Shown one piece after another: positions 18,878 through 25,661 of a DNA stretch of 26,510 bases. The notes under the pieces are model-generated. The model worked only from the letters and a program-made list of their open reading frames with translations, did not search any database and was not told the DNA's origin. The DNA comes from an uncultured Polaromonas sp. (lineage in GTDB: Bacteria; Pseudomonadota; Gammaproteobacteria; Burkholderiales; Burkholderiaceae): assembly GCA_946479075.1 (NCBI GenBank), contig CAMLDT010000021.1, positions 1-26,510 of the forward strand, given 5' to 3'. The translations under genes and the position numbers were made by a program. Position 1 is the first letter of the stretch. Each line of letters starts with the position of its first letter.

Positions 18878-20452
18878 ATGACCGCTTTCGCTCTTGTCAT
18901 CGCGCAGCAATCGGTGCATCTGTATCGACTAGATCGCGCCGGAGCAGAGCCGGTCGCGATAGCGCACGTGCATGACGACCCTGCGGCATGGGTGGCCAGC
19001 CATCTACCGACAAGCGCCGAGTGTTCGCTGGTCAGCGACATCATGGACGAAGCGTATATACGCAACGTGTTGCCGCCGATCTGGATGGCTGCGACCCGGC
19101 AGCAATTGCTGCAACGGCGACTGACGCAACAGCTTCGAGACAACCCTTACCGCGGTGCGGTGTTGGAGCCTTCTGGCTCCTGGCGGCCACCCACCCGCGT
19201 GAGCCTGATCGGCATGGGGCAAAGCGAGCGCATTGGCCAATGGCTACAGGCGTTAACGGCTCATCACATTCACGTTAAGGGGCTGTGGCCTTTGTCGGCG
19301 CTGATCGCGCTGTCGGTCAACCACAAAGCCCCACGTCGTGTGCCCGCCGCCAAGGCTTCCGATGCGGGCAGCAAGCCGCACCCCATCGTTGCGCGACCAG
19401 TGCTTGCGCTGGTGGCCACGCAGGCCGGCTTGCGGCAGGTGCTGGTGCGTGGCAGAACGCCTCTGTTCTCCCGGCTGGCGCTCAGCGTGGGGGAGGGCAG
19501 CTTGTCGGCCGATTTTGTGCTGGCCGAGGCACGGCGGACCATCCAGTACCTGATCTCACAGGAGTGGATCAGCAGTGCCGAGCAGCCGGTGGCTACCCAG
19601 ATGTGGTTGCCGGCGGAGGACGAGCAGGCGCTGGAGGCGGTGGCCAGCGATCCGGCACTGGACCTGCAATTCATAGCACCGGTGAGCGATGCTTATGCCT
19701 ACCTCCTGCCCCGGCTCAAATCCGCACCCGCGCAACTGCAGTTTTTGCCCGATGAATCGCGCACCCAGTGGCGGGCAGCACAGCTTGCCCGCATGGCGAA
19801 AATCACGGGTGTCACGGCGCTGGTGGTGTCTGTGCTCTGGTCGGTCGACCTGATGTGGCTGTCATGGGGCAAGCGCAACCTGGCGCAAGAACAGCTGGAG
19901 CGGGCTGCGACCATCAACGAACAGGCCAATCAGGAGGTGTTGCGCGCCAAGGGCGATCTGACCCAGGCCGGGCTGGCCGTGGCAACGGTGCAAGCCTGGC
20001 GGCAGACCATTGCCGCACAACCCGAGCAGTTGGCGGGTTTGCAACATTTGGCCGCTGCGCTCAAAAATGCCTCTGGCGTGGAAGTGCAAAAAATCAGCTG
20101 GGAATTGCCGCGGCTGGAGGCTCAGTCTGCAGGCGCGCCTGCGGCGCCCGCCGCGCCGTTCGCATGCCCGGTGGTGGCTGCATCGGTGCCTGTTGAGGCG
20201 GCAGCACCCGCAGAACCCGTCAAGCCGGCCCTGGCGCGCTTGAATATCAGCGCCGAGCTGTCCCAGTCGCTGACCCAGCGCCAGGCCCTGGCCTTGCAGG
20301 ACAGCCTGCTGTCCAGCCTGAATGCCCGCGGTTGGGTGGCATTTCTGCTCAAGTCAACGGTCACGCTGGACCCGGTGCAGGTTCAGACCGGCACGCTGGG
20401 CCAGGTCGGCCCGCGGGCGCTTGAGTTGTGCCTGCAAAAGGCCGCGGCATGA
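18878..20452 (+). CDS. Pilus inner-membrane protein, GspL/MshI-like N-terminus with PilN-like C-terminus
   Basis: This 524-aa protein sits where MSHA loci carry mshI. The first 300 residues look like the cytoplasmic actin-like (PilM/GspL/MshI) fold, with a short N-terminal FALVIAQQSVHLYRL strand pair and later GRTPLFSRLALSVGEG. A single membrane helix follows at about 308-330, then a coiled-coil (AQEQLERAATINEQANQEVL) and a PilN-like periplasmic domain with an Ala/Pro insert at about 415-450. This resembles GspL in topology and would replace separate PilM and PilN proteins. The ATG at 18878, two bases after the mshG stop, is chosen over an upstream in-frame ATG inside mshG. Similarity is structural and weak. 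Confidence 0.75.
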   Translation: MTAFALVIAQQSVHLYRLDRAGAEPVAIAHVHDDPAAWVASHLPTSAECSLVSDIMDEAYIRNVLPPIWMAATRQQLLQRRLTQQLRDNPYRGAVLEPSGSWRPPTRVSLIGMGQSERIGQWLQALTAHHIHVKGLWPLSALIALSVNHKAPRRVPAAKASDAGSKPHPIVARPVLALVATQAGLRQVLVRGRTPLFSRLALSVGEGSLSADFVLAEARRTIQYLISQEWISSAEQPVATQMWLPAEDEQALEAVASDPALDLQFIAPVSDAYAYLLPRLKSAPAQLQFLPDESRTQWRAAQLARMAKITGVTALVVSVLWSVDLMWLSWGKRNLAQEQLERAATINEQANQEVLRAKGDLTQAGLAVATVQAWRQTIAAQPEQLAGLQHLAAALKNASGVEVQKISWELPRLEAQSAGAPAAPAAPFACPVVAASVPVEAAAPAEPVKPALARLNISAELSQSLTQRQALALQDSLLSSLNARGWVAFLLKSTVTLDPVQVQTGTLGQVGPRALELCLQKAAA

Positions 20453-21081
20453 GTGACGCCCAGTCAGCGCGCAGCATCTGGCGGATGGCGGCAAAGCCGC
20501 TCATGCTGGGGGCCCTGATGTGTATGACTGCTCTTGCAATGGCCGGCGGTGCTCATTGGCTGGCGCAAAACATTGTCATCGAGCAGGCCAAGGCCCAGGC
20601 GGCATTGACTGCGGCCAACCAGTCGCTGGAGAACACCCAGTCAGACAGGGCCCGGCTTGAGGAAAACCTGCAGATGTTCGACAAGCTCAAGCGATCACGC
20701 TTTGCCCAGGCGCCTGATCGCTTGGCGATGCTGGAAGTGCTGGAGACCTCCGCGAGCGATTTCGGCAAGCGTCCCCTGGTGTGGGAACTGGGCGTGCAGG
20801 AAAACATCAAGGCATTGAGTGATGACAAGAGCGGCGAAGTGGTGGCCCAACTGGTCAGGGTGCCGATGAAACTCAGCGCCAGCACCGTTCACGAGGAAGA
20901 ATGGCTGCGGCTGCTGGGCCGCCTGCAGGGCGGCGGGGCCGGTTTTTTCATGCCTGACAGTTGCGTTTACGAGAAAAAGATCATTGCTGGCGTGGGCACG
21001 TCGACCGCTGCTGTCGATGTCCAGTGCAGCCTGTCGTGGCTGTATGTCTTTCCCGAGACCACGCCACCCAAGGCGCCCTGA
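20449..21081 (+). CDS. PilO/MshJ-like inner-membrane pilus protein
   Basis: This 210-aa protein has one N-terminal membrane helix (about 18-38, LMLGALMCMTALAMAGG) and a coiled-coil (about 45-80, QAKAQAALTAANQSLENTQS). A small periplasmic domain with two cysteines (about 178 and 194) ends it. This is the PilO/GspM/MshJ layout, the partner of the preceding PilN-like protein in the alignment subcomplex linking platform to secretin. The ATG overlaps the previous stop (ATGA). Assignment is by topology and gene order; sequence identity to MshJ is not obvious. Confidence 0.75.
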   Translation: MSDAQSARSIWRMAAKPLMLGALMCMTALAMAGGAHWLAQNIVIEQAKAQAALTAANQSLENTQSDRARLEENLQMFDKLKRSRFAQAPDRLAMLEVLETSASDFGKRPLVWELGVQENIKALSDDKSGEVVAQLVRVPMKLSASTVHEEEWLRLLGRLQGGGAGFFMPDSCVYEKKIIAGVGTSTAAVDVQCSLSWLYVFPETTPPKAP

Positions 21082-21092
21082 GTGGAGTCCGG

Positions 21093-21656
21093 ATGAAGTT
21101 TTTCCTGATCATTGGCAGACAGCAGACCACGCTCATTCATTGCGTGCTGATCGTCCTGGCCGCTATGGGTGCGGGACAAGCCCTGGGCCAGGTGCCTACC
21201 GCTGCGCTGTTGAGGCCCGAGGGGCCGGCCCCAGCCGTGGATGTGGGAACCCTGATTCTTTCTCCCGCGCAACGCCGTCGCCTCGAATTGGCCCGCAATG
21301 CGCCCGAAGGTATCGAGGGTGCCGGCCAGCCGGTGGCGGACGGGCAGGACCAGGAGCCCCTGCCAGGCTTGCCCACCAGTCTCGCGGTGAGCGGCTTTGT
21401 GATCCGCTCGGACAAGCGCAGCACGGTGTGGATCAACGAGCAGCCGCTGTACGGGCGCAATGCGCCCAACGCCTTGAGGACCCTGGCCGGGCAATCGGGA
21501 GTGTTGCAGCCGGGGAACGGGGACGTCCGGAGCAAAGCACGACCCGGGCAGGTGATCGATGTGCCGACCGGGCAGGCGGTCGATTTATTGCCTCCCGGGG
21601 CCATCCGGATCATCCCGCCGAAAGCAATAGTTGAGCGTGGCTTTACCAAGGAGTAG
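21093..21656 (+). CDS. MshK-like periplasmic pilus protein
   Basis: This 187-aa protein has an N-terminal hydrophobic segment (about 13-30) ending in ALG-QV, which fits a signal peptide or anchor. The C-terminal part (about 95-180) has the pattern L-x-V-S-G-F-V-I-R...STVWINEQPLYG, then GQVIDVPTGQAVDLLPPGAIRI. This recalls MshK and the HR domain of GspC/PilP, small beta domains that bind the secretin. GGAG sits 6 bases before the ATG, and the gene lies 11 bp after the PilO-like gene. The assignment rests on position and this weak pattern. No catalytic motif is present. Confidence 0.68.
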   Translation: MKFFLIIGRQQTTLIHCVLIVLAAMGAGQALGQVPTAALLRPEGPAPAVDVGTLILSPAQRRRLELARNAPEGIEGAGQPVADGQDQEPLPGLPTSLAVSGFVIRSDKRSTVWINEQPLYGRNAPNALRTLAGQSGVLQPGNGDVRSKARPGQVIDVPTGQAVDLLPPGAIRIIPPKAIVERGFTKE

Positions 21657-21660
21657 AAGA

Positions 21661-22389
21661 ATGATTCATCCGCGTTCCCCCCTAAGAACAACCGCCAAAG
21701 AACTACAACGTGGGTTCAGCCTGATAGAAGTTGCCCTGGTGCTTGTTGTCGTGGGGTTGGCGCTTGGCGGCCTCATGTCCGCCATGGGGTCGCAGCTTGA
21801 AAACAAGCGAATCAGCGATACGCAACAGGCACTCGAAGAGGTCAAGGAAGCCCTGATTGGGTATGCCATCATCAACAAGCGCCTGCCCGGTCCTGCAACC
21901 TCGGCAACAAATGGCGTCGCCCTGACTTCATGCCCGACTGAGGTTATCTGCACCGGCTATGTCCCATGGGCCACATTGGGCGTTCCCAAGCGGGATGCCT
22001 GGGCCAAGCTGATTCGGTATAGCGTCACTCCTGGATTTGTGAGCACTGATATCACGGTGACTCCGCCAACGGCCACAAAAATCATCAGGACTAGGACGGC
22101 TGGTGTCCTCGTCACAGAACCGCCGTCCGTTCCCGTGGTCATTTTTTCGCACGGGAACGCCAATTTCGGAACCACCGAGACCGGTGGTGTGATTGCCAAT
22201 GGCGGAGGCCCGGGCAATCTGGATGAGATTAGCAACAACACTGGAGGCACCGGCGGAGCGGCGGGCACCACCTTCATTCGCCGGGCGCCGTCTGCCTCAA
22301 CCGCCATCGGAGGGGAATTTGATGATCTTGTCGTCACCCTGACCAGCCCTATATTGATTGCCCGCATGAGTAAAGCGGGCGCGTTTTAG
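21661..22389 (+). CDS. Type IV prepilin-like protein (first pilin of the locus)
   Basis: This 242-aa prepilin has an 18-residue leader ending in QRG, then FSLIEVALVLVVVGLALGGL, a class III signal with Glu at +5 (Glu23). The mature part has QALEEVKEALIGYAIINKRLPGP, a close Cys91/Cys97 pair, and GYVPWATLGVPKRDAWAKLIRY, a pattern I associate with a Burkholderiales prepilin family of unknown role. A Gly/Thr-rich C-terminal half follows. A strong ribosome-binding site (AAGGAG, 21649-21654) precedes the ATG, so an upstream in-frame start is rejected. The next gene, a response regulator, begins 5 bp after its stop. It may be a minor or tip pilin; no prepilin peptidase gene is visible in the window. 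Confidence 0.88.
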   Translation: MIHPRSPLRTTAKELQRGFSLIEVALVLVVVGLALGGLMSAMGSQLENKRISDTQQALEEVKEALIGYAIINKRLPGPATSATNGVALTSCPTEVICTGYVPWATLGVPKRDAWAKLIRYSVTPGFVSTDITVTPPTATKIIRTRTAGVLVTEPPSVPVVIFSHGNANFGTTETGGVIANGGGPGNLDEISNNTGGTGGAAGTTFIRRAPSASTAIGGEFDDLVVTLTSPILIARMSKAGAF

Positions 22390-22394
22390 CAACG

Positions 22395-23012
22395 ATGCAG
22401 ACTCAGCAAACCCTGCTGTTCGTCGAAGACGATGCCTCTCTTCGGGACTGGTGGTCTGGCTCGCTGGAAGACATGGGCTATGACGTGGCGGCCGCAAGCA
22501 GCCCGGAGGAGGCGCTGGCGCTGTCACGAAGGGCCCAGGCCTCGTTTGACCTGGCCCTGCTGGATCTCGGCTTGCCGCCGCATCCGAACGAGCCGACTGC
22601 CGGCCTGGAGCTGCTACGCCTGCTCATTCTGGAGCGGCCTGCGCTCAAGGCCATCGTGCTCACCGGCCAGGACGAACCCTCTATTGCGCTCAAGGCCATC
22701 GGCATGGGGGCCTTCGATTTCCTGAACAAGCCTGCCAGCACGCAGCGCCTGCGCGAGGCGCTGGACCGTGCCGTGCTGTTCCTGCAGGCGGAACGGCAGC
22801 TCAGCAGCGATGGCCAGGCCCGCATGACCCTGACCGCGCCGATTTCCGAGGGCGTGCGCGAGTTCGGCGAGGCGGCGCAGGAGCGCCTCGTGCGGTCCGT
22901 GCTGGGGGAGTGCCAGTTCAACGTCGCCCAGGCCGCGCGCAAGCTGGGAGTAACCCGGGAACACCTGTATTACTTCATGAAGAAGTTCGGGATTGAAAGA
23001 GCGCCGTCGTGA
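22395..23012 (+). CDS. Response regulator, REC domain plus Fis-type HTH
   Basis: This 205-aa transcriptional regulator has a receiver domain (about 5-125) with acidic pocket Glu11/Asp12/Asp13, phospho-acceptor Asp57 (LLDLGLP), Thr90 and Lys112 (LNKP). The loop after Asp57 is longer than usual (PPHPNEPTAGLELL). The C-terminus (about 160-203) is a Fis-type helix-turn-helix (ECQFNVAQAARKLGVTREHLYYF). There is no AAA+ sigma-54 domain, so it resembles the ActR/RegA type. It lies between two pilin genes and overlaps the kinase gene by 4 bp (GTGA), so the pair should act together, probably on pilus expression. No good Shine-Dalgarno is seen, which fits coupling to the upstream pilin gene. Confidence 0.9.
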   Translation: MQTQQTLLFVEDDASLRDWWSGSLEDMGYDVAAASSPEEALALSRRAQASFDLALLDLGLPPHPNEPTAGLELLRLLILERPALKAIVLTGQDEPSIALKAIGMGAFDFLNKPASTQRLREALDRAVLFLQAERQLSSDGQARMTLTAPISEGVREFGEAAQERLVRSVLGECQFNVAQAARKLGVTREHLYYFMKKFGIERAPS

Positions 23013-24160
23013 CGGATCTGTACGACGCCGCCGTGGCGCTTGTGGTGGCGGGCGCCAGTGTCGGTTTGACCATGTTCTGGCTGCGCTACCTGAGCCGCCA
23101 GCATCGCCGCCGCATGGACCGGTTGCTGGCCTTGCGCGAGGCCCTGCACGACGATTTGCTCGGCACCCTGGTGCTACACCAGCGGACGCTGGCCAACCTG
23201 GGGCTGCGCAGCCTGGACTGGCGCGGCAACTGGTACGGCTCACCGGTGTTTACCCGACTCGGCGCCAAGATTCCGGTCAACCTGCACGAGGGTGCTCCGC
23301 TTCTTTCATTCGACGGTGAGCGCATCAGCGACCGGGTACTGCATCAGCGCTTCGATTACGACGACATCTCCCTGGAGTTCCGCATCGGCCTCAAGGGCTT
23401 GCGCGGCGAACGGCACCTGTTTGCGGTTCAGGCGGCCGAAGTGCTGTTTGCCATGATCCAGGGCGCGCTGGCCGCCAGGCAACTCGCATTGGTGGCCGCA
23501 GCCAGCCAGCGCGCCAAAGTGGGCGTGTTTCTCCAGCACGACATGCGCAATCTGGCGCAATGGGTGCAACTGGTGGCGGAGGATTTTGGGTCAGCGCAAA
23601 CGGACCAGGAACTGCTGGCGCGGGCGAAACGTCTTCGCAAAAATGCCACCCTGGCTACCAACCGGGCCGAACGCATGACCCAGGCTTTGCTGAACCCGGC
23701 CTGGCAGGCCTCGGCCTCGGCGCCGCTAGAAGCGCATTCTGCGCCGAGACCGGAGACGCTGGACCTGACCGAACACATTCTCCAGGCGGCCGAACTCCAC
23801 CAGGTGGATGTCGACCTGGCAGGCAAGGCCCAGGTCGACTGGGATAGCCACGCCCTGGCGGTTGTTCTGGACAATGTCCTCGGCAATGTGTCCAGCCTGT
23901 CGCGGGAGCGCATGCTGAAGGCCAGTTGCCGGATTGGGGTCACCCACACATCGGACCACACCCTGGTCTGGTTCGAAACCCCTCAATTGCCGATGGAAAT
24001 TTCCCTGGAAAAGCTGTTTGAACCGTGGGCGAGTTCAGGGTCGGTCAACAAGGGCCTGGGCATGTATCAGGCGCGCAAGCAAGCCCAGGCGGCCGGGGGA
24101 GATCTGTTTGCCGAACACTTGGGCGAGGGCATCCGGGTGACACTTTCCATCCCCCTGTAA
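23009..24160 (+). CDS. Membrane histidine kinase with atypical ATP-binding domain
   Basis: This 383-aa partner of the preceding regulator has one N-terminal membrane helix (about 9-28) and then a cytoplasmic region of about 140 residues without a recognised domain. A dimerisation helix carries the likely phospho-histidine His177 (FLQHDMRNLAQW). The HATPase domain has an N box (VVLDNVLGN, 285-293) and a G2 box (GLGMYQARKQAQ, from 349). Where the G1 DxGxG should be, the sequence is WFETPQLPM (321-329). The GTG start overlaps the regulator stop. A GAF-like fold between the helix and His177 is possible. PrsK-like kinases of exosortase systems are the nearest analogy I can offer, unsupported by direct comparison. 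Confidence 0.85.
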   Translation: MTDLYDAAVALVVAGASVGLTMFWLRYLSRQHRRRMDRLLALREALHDDLLGTLVLHQRTLANLGLRSLDWRGNWYGSPVFTRLGAKIPVNLHEGAPLLSFDGERISDRVLHQRFDYDDISLEFRIGLKGLRGERHLFAVQAAEVLFAMIQGALAARQLALVAAASQRAKVGVFLQHDMRNLAQWVQLVAEDFGSAQTDQELLARAKRLRKNATLATNRAERMTQALLNPAWQASASAPLEAHSAPRPETLDLTEHILQAAELHQVDVDLAGKAQVDWDSHALAVVLDNVLGNVSSLSRERMLKASCRIGVTHTSDHTLVWFETPQLPMEISLEKLFEPWASSGSVNKGLGMYQARKQAQAAGGDLFAEHLGEGIRVTLSIPL

Positions 24161-24207
24161 AGAATCCTGACTCCCACATTCTTAAAACAAAAGATACATT
24201 TTCTTAC

Positions 24208-24225
24208 CGGCGCAATTTCGTGCCG
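24208..24225 (+). promoter_or_regulatory. Leader hairpin and ribosome-binding site before the second pilin
   Basis: The 83-bp gap before the second pilin holds a small imperfect inverted repeat (CGGCGC at 24208, GTGCCG at 24220) and, closer to the gene, GGAG (24235-24238) as ribosome-binding site. The AT-rich stretch 24180-24206 could hold a promoter, but no convincing hexamer pair or sigma-54 GG-GC pattern was found. Separate transcription of this pilin is therefore plausible but not shown. Confidence 0.25.
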
Positions 24226-24243
24226 TCTAATTTGGAGTCGTGA

Positions 24244-24921
24244 ATGAAATCATTCAAAAAACAAGGCGGTTTCACCCTGGTGGAAATCGCAATCGTGCTG
24301 GTGATTGTGGGCCTGCTGCTGGCGGGCGTGTTGAAGGGCCAGGAGTTGATCGAAAACTCCAAGATCAAAAGCATTGGCAAGGACATGGATGCCGTGTCGG
24401 CAGCCGTTGCCAGCTTCAAGGACAGGTATCAGGGTTTGCCTGGTGATTCCGCTACCGCTACAACCAACACTGCCAACGGATGGGGTGCGACTGCTTTCGC
24501 GGCCGGCGGTAACGATGGTTTGATCGGCACGGCAGCCACGACGTTTACCGTTGGCGCCAACGAAGCCACCATGGCTGTGGTTTCGCTGATGTATTCCGGT
24601 TTTATCGGCGGCAACCCCGCCGCAGGCATTCCCAGCGCGATTCCCCGCCCCAAGCACGCAGGTGACGGCTCTATTGCGGTGTCCAGCGGCGCGTTTGGTT
24701 TTGTCGGCCGCAACGTGGTCTGCATGAACGGTCTTAACGGCAAGTATGCGGGTGCGCTGGATCGCCAGTTTGACGACGGCAATCCATCGACCGGCACCAT
24801 CCGCGCAAACCGCATCGCTTTGCCAGGCAACCCCGCAGTCGGCGTGCCTGCAGTGACCACACAGTACGCTGAAGATGCCACCAACAATGCGGTTCCAGTG
24901 ACACTCTGCCGCCAGCTGTAA
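24244..24921 (+). CDS. Type IV prepilin, probable major pilin
   Basis: This 225-aa prepilin has a 9-residue leader MKSFKKQGG and the mature start FTLVEIAIVLVIVGLLLAG, with Glu at +5 (Glu14). The mature N-terminal helix continues to about residue 60 (IGKDMDAVSAAVASFKDRYQGLPGD). The remainder is a Gly/Ala/Thr-rich globular part with two cysteines (Cys160, Cys222) that could form the usual C-terminal disulfide loop. It has its own spaced leader and a strong terminator, unlike the tightly packed genes before it. This suggests high expression and hence the major (MshA-like) subunit. That role is inferred. Confidence 0.92.
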   Translation: MKSFKKQGGFTLVEIAIVLVIVGLLLAGVLKGQELIENSKIKSIGKDMDAVSAAVASFKDRYQGLPGDSATATTNTANGWGATAFAAGGNDGLIGTAATTFTVGANEATMAVVSLMYSGFIGGNPAAGIPSAIPRPKHAGDGSIAVSSGAFGFVGRNVVCMNGLNGKYAGALDRQFDDGNPSTGTIRANRIALPGNPAVGVPAVTTQYAEDATNNAVPVTLCRQL

Positions 24922-24935
24922 GCCAGGCGCATGTA

Positions 24936-24963
24936 AAAAAACCGGGCCATGTGCCCGGTTTTT
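24936..24963. terminator. Bidirectional intrinsic terminator
   Basis: The stem CCGGGC (24942-24947)/GCCCGG (24953-24958) with a 5-base loop is flanked by A6 on the left and T5 on the right, which also pair. On the plus strand it ends the pilin transcript, 15 bases after the stop codon. On the minus strand it ends the tRNA-Gly transcript. Confidence 0.92.
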
Positions 24964-24986
24964 ATTGCTTCATCGCAAATTGGATC

Positions 24987-25060
24987 TGGAGCGGGTGAAG
25001 GGAATCGAACCCTCGTATGAAGCTTGGGAAGCTGCCGTTCTACCATTGAACTACACCCGC
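24987..25060 (-). tRNA. tRNA-Gly (anticodon CCC)
   Basis: This is a 74-nt cloverleaf with encoded CCA. The acceptor arms GCGGGTG/CACCCGC pair fully. The D arm is GTTC/GAAC with loop AATGGTA, the anticodon loop is TTCCCAA (CCC, glycine), and the T arm GAGGG/CCCTT has loop TTCGATT. It closely resembles the E. coli Gly-CCC tRNA as I recall it. The anticodon stem GCAGC/GCTTC has a C-U mismatch at 28-42. It lies alone on the minus strand between the pilin and the DsrE-like gene and ends at the bidirectional terminator. Confidence 0.95.
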
Positions 25061-25110
25061 ATGGCCTTGATTGTAGAACCACCGCCGGGGTGGTTCGCCA
25101 TCAAAGATGC

Positions 25111-25551
25111 TCAGGGCCGCAGATACGCCCAGCCGTCCTGCTGCTTTTTCATGATTTCTGTCACGCCGGCAGGCACATAGGCGATGCCGGGCAGCATGTC
25201 GTCTTTGGTCAGCTTCTGGCCGCGCATGGTGTTTTCGCAAGCGACCACGCGAACATTGGCTTTCATGGCGTCGGCGATGCGCGCTCCGGTCGGCGACTCC
25301 AGCTTGAGCATGTTGATGCCGGGACCGTAAGCCACGATGGCAATGTCCACGTTGGCAGCGCCCACGTCTTCCTGAAGGTTCCTGACGTTGTTCAGGGCCA
25401 GGTTCCATTTGGCCGGGTCGTTGTCGCTCATCTGGACCACCATTTGGTGACGTTTTTGGCCTGTAGCCCCCGTCCCCTGGGCGTGAGCAGCTATCAAAAA
25501 GGTAGCGGCCGCGGTGGCGGCGCCAGCATGGATGAAAAGGCGTCGGTTCAT
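25111..25551 (-). CDS. Exported DsrE-like small protein
   Basis: This 146-aa protein has an N-terminal signal with a twin-arginine-like start (MNRRLFIHAG), a hydrophobic stretch, and a likely cleavage after AAHA (residue 24). The mature part follows the DsrE/DsrF-like fold: HQMVVQMSDNDPAKWNLALNN, VDIAIVAYGPGINML, a single Cys in VVACENTM, and a C-terminal AYVPAGVTEIMKKQQDGWAYLRP. Relatives handle sulfur species or are uncharacterised; periplasmic members are common in betaproteobacteria. The ATG at 25551 has GGAG about 7 bases upstream; a further upstream in-frame ATG is not preferred. Codons 15-32 are made of an interspersed repeat copy. The function is not known. Confidence 0.85.
   Translation of the reverse strand: MNRRLFIHAGAATAAATFLIAAHAQGTGATGQKRHQMVVQMSDNDPAKWNLALNNVRNLQEDVGAANVDIAIVAYGPGINMLKLESPTGARIADAMKANVRVVACENTMRGQKLTKDDMLPGIAYVPAGVTEIMKKQQDGWAYLRP
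25458..25507. repeat. Interspersed repeat, copy 3, inside the DsrE-like gene
   Basis: This 50-bp copy aligns without gaps to copy 1 (37 of 50 positions by my count), including GGCCT, AGCCCCCG, the GAGCAGCTATCAAA core and the terminal TAGCG. Unlike the other two it lies inside a coding sequence, on the opposite strand, and supplies codons 15-32 in frame (AATFLIAAHAQG and the following residues). Confidence 0.75.
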
Positions 25552-25661
25552 GAATGTCTCCGTAAACGAGGATGGTGCATTGTGATCCATTTTGCGCAGC
25601 ATGGGCCTTTGGGCCCCCGGGTGGCCGCTGTCGCCCCTGTGGCTGCCGCAGCGCCGAAACT

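Noticed and set aside
24161..24243. Sigma-54 promoter before the second pilin
   Set aside because: Many pilin genes have one, but no GG-N10-GC pattern with acceptable flanks was found, and the local regulator has no AAA+ domain.
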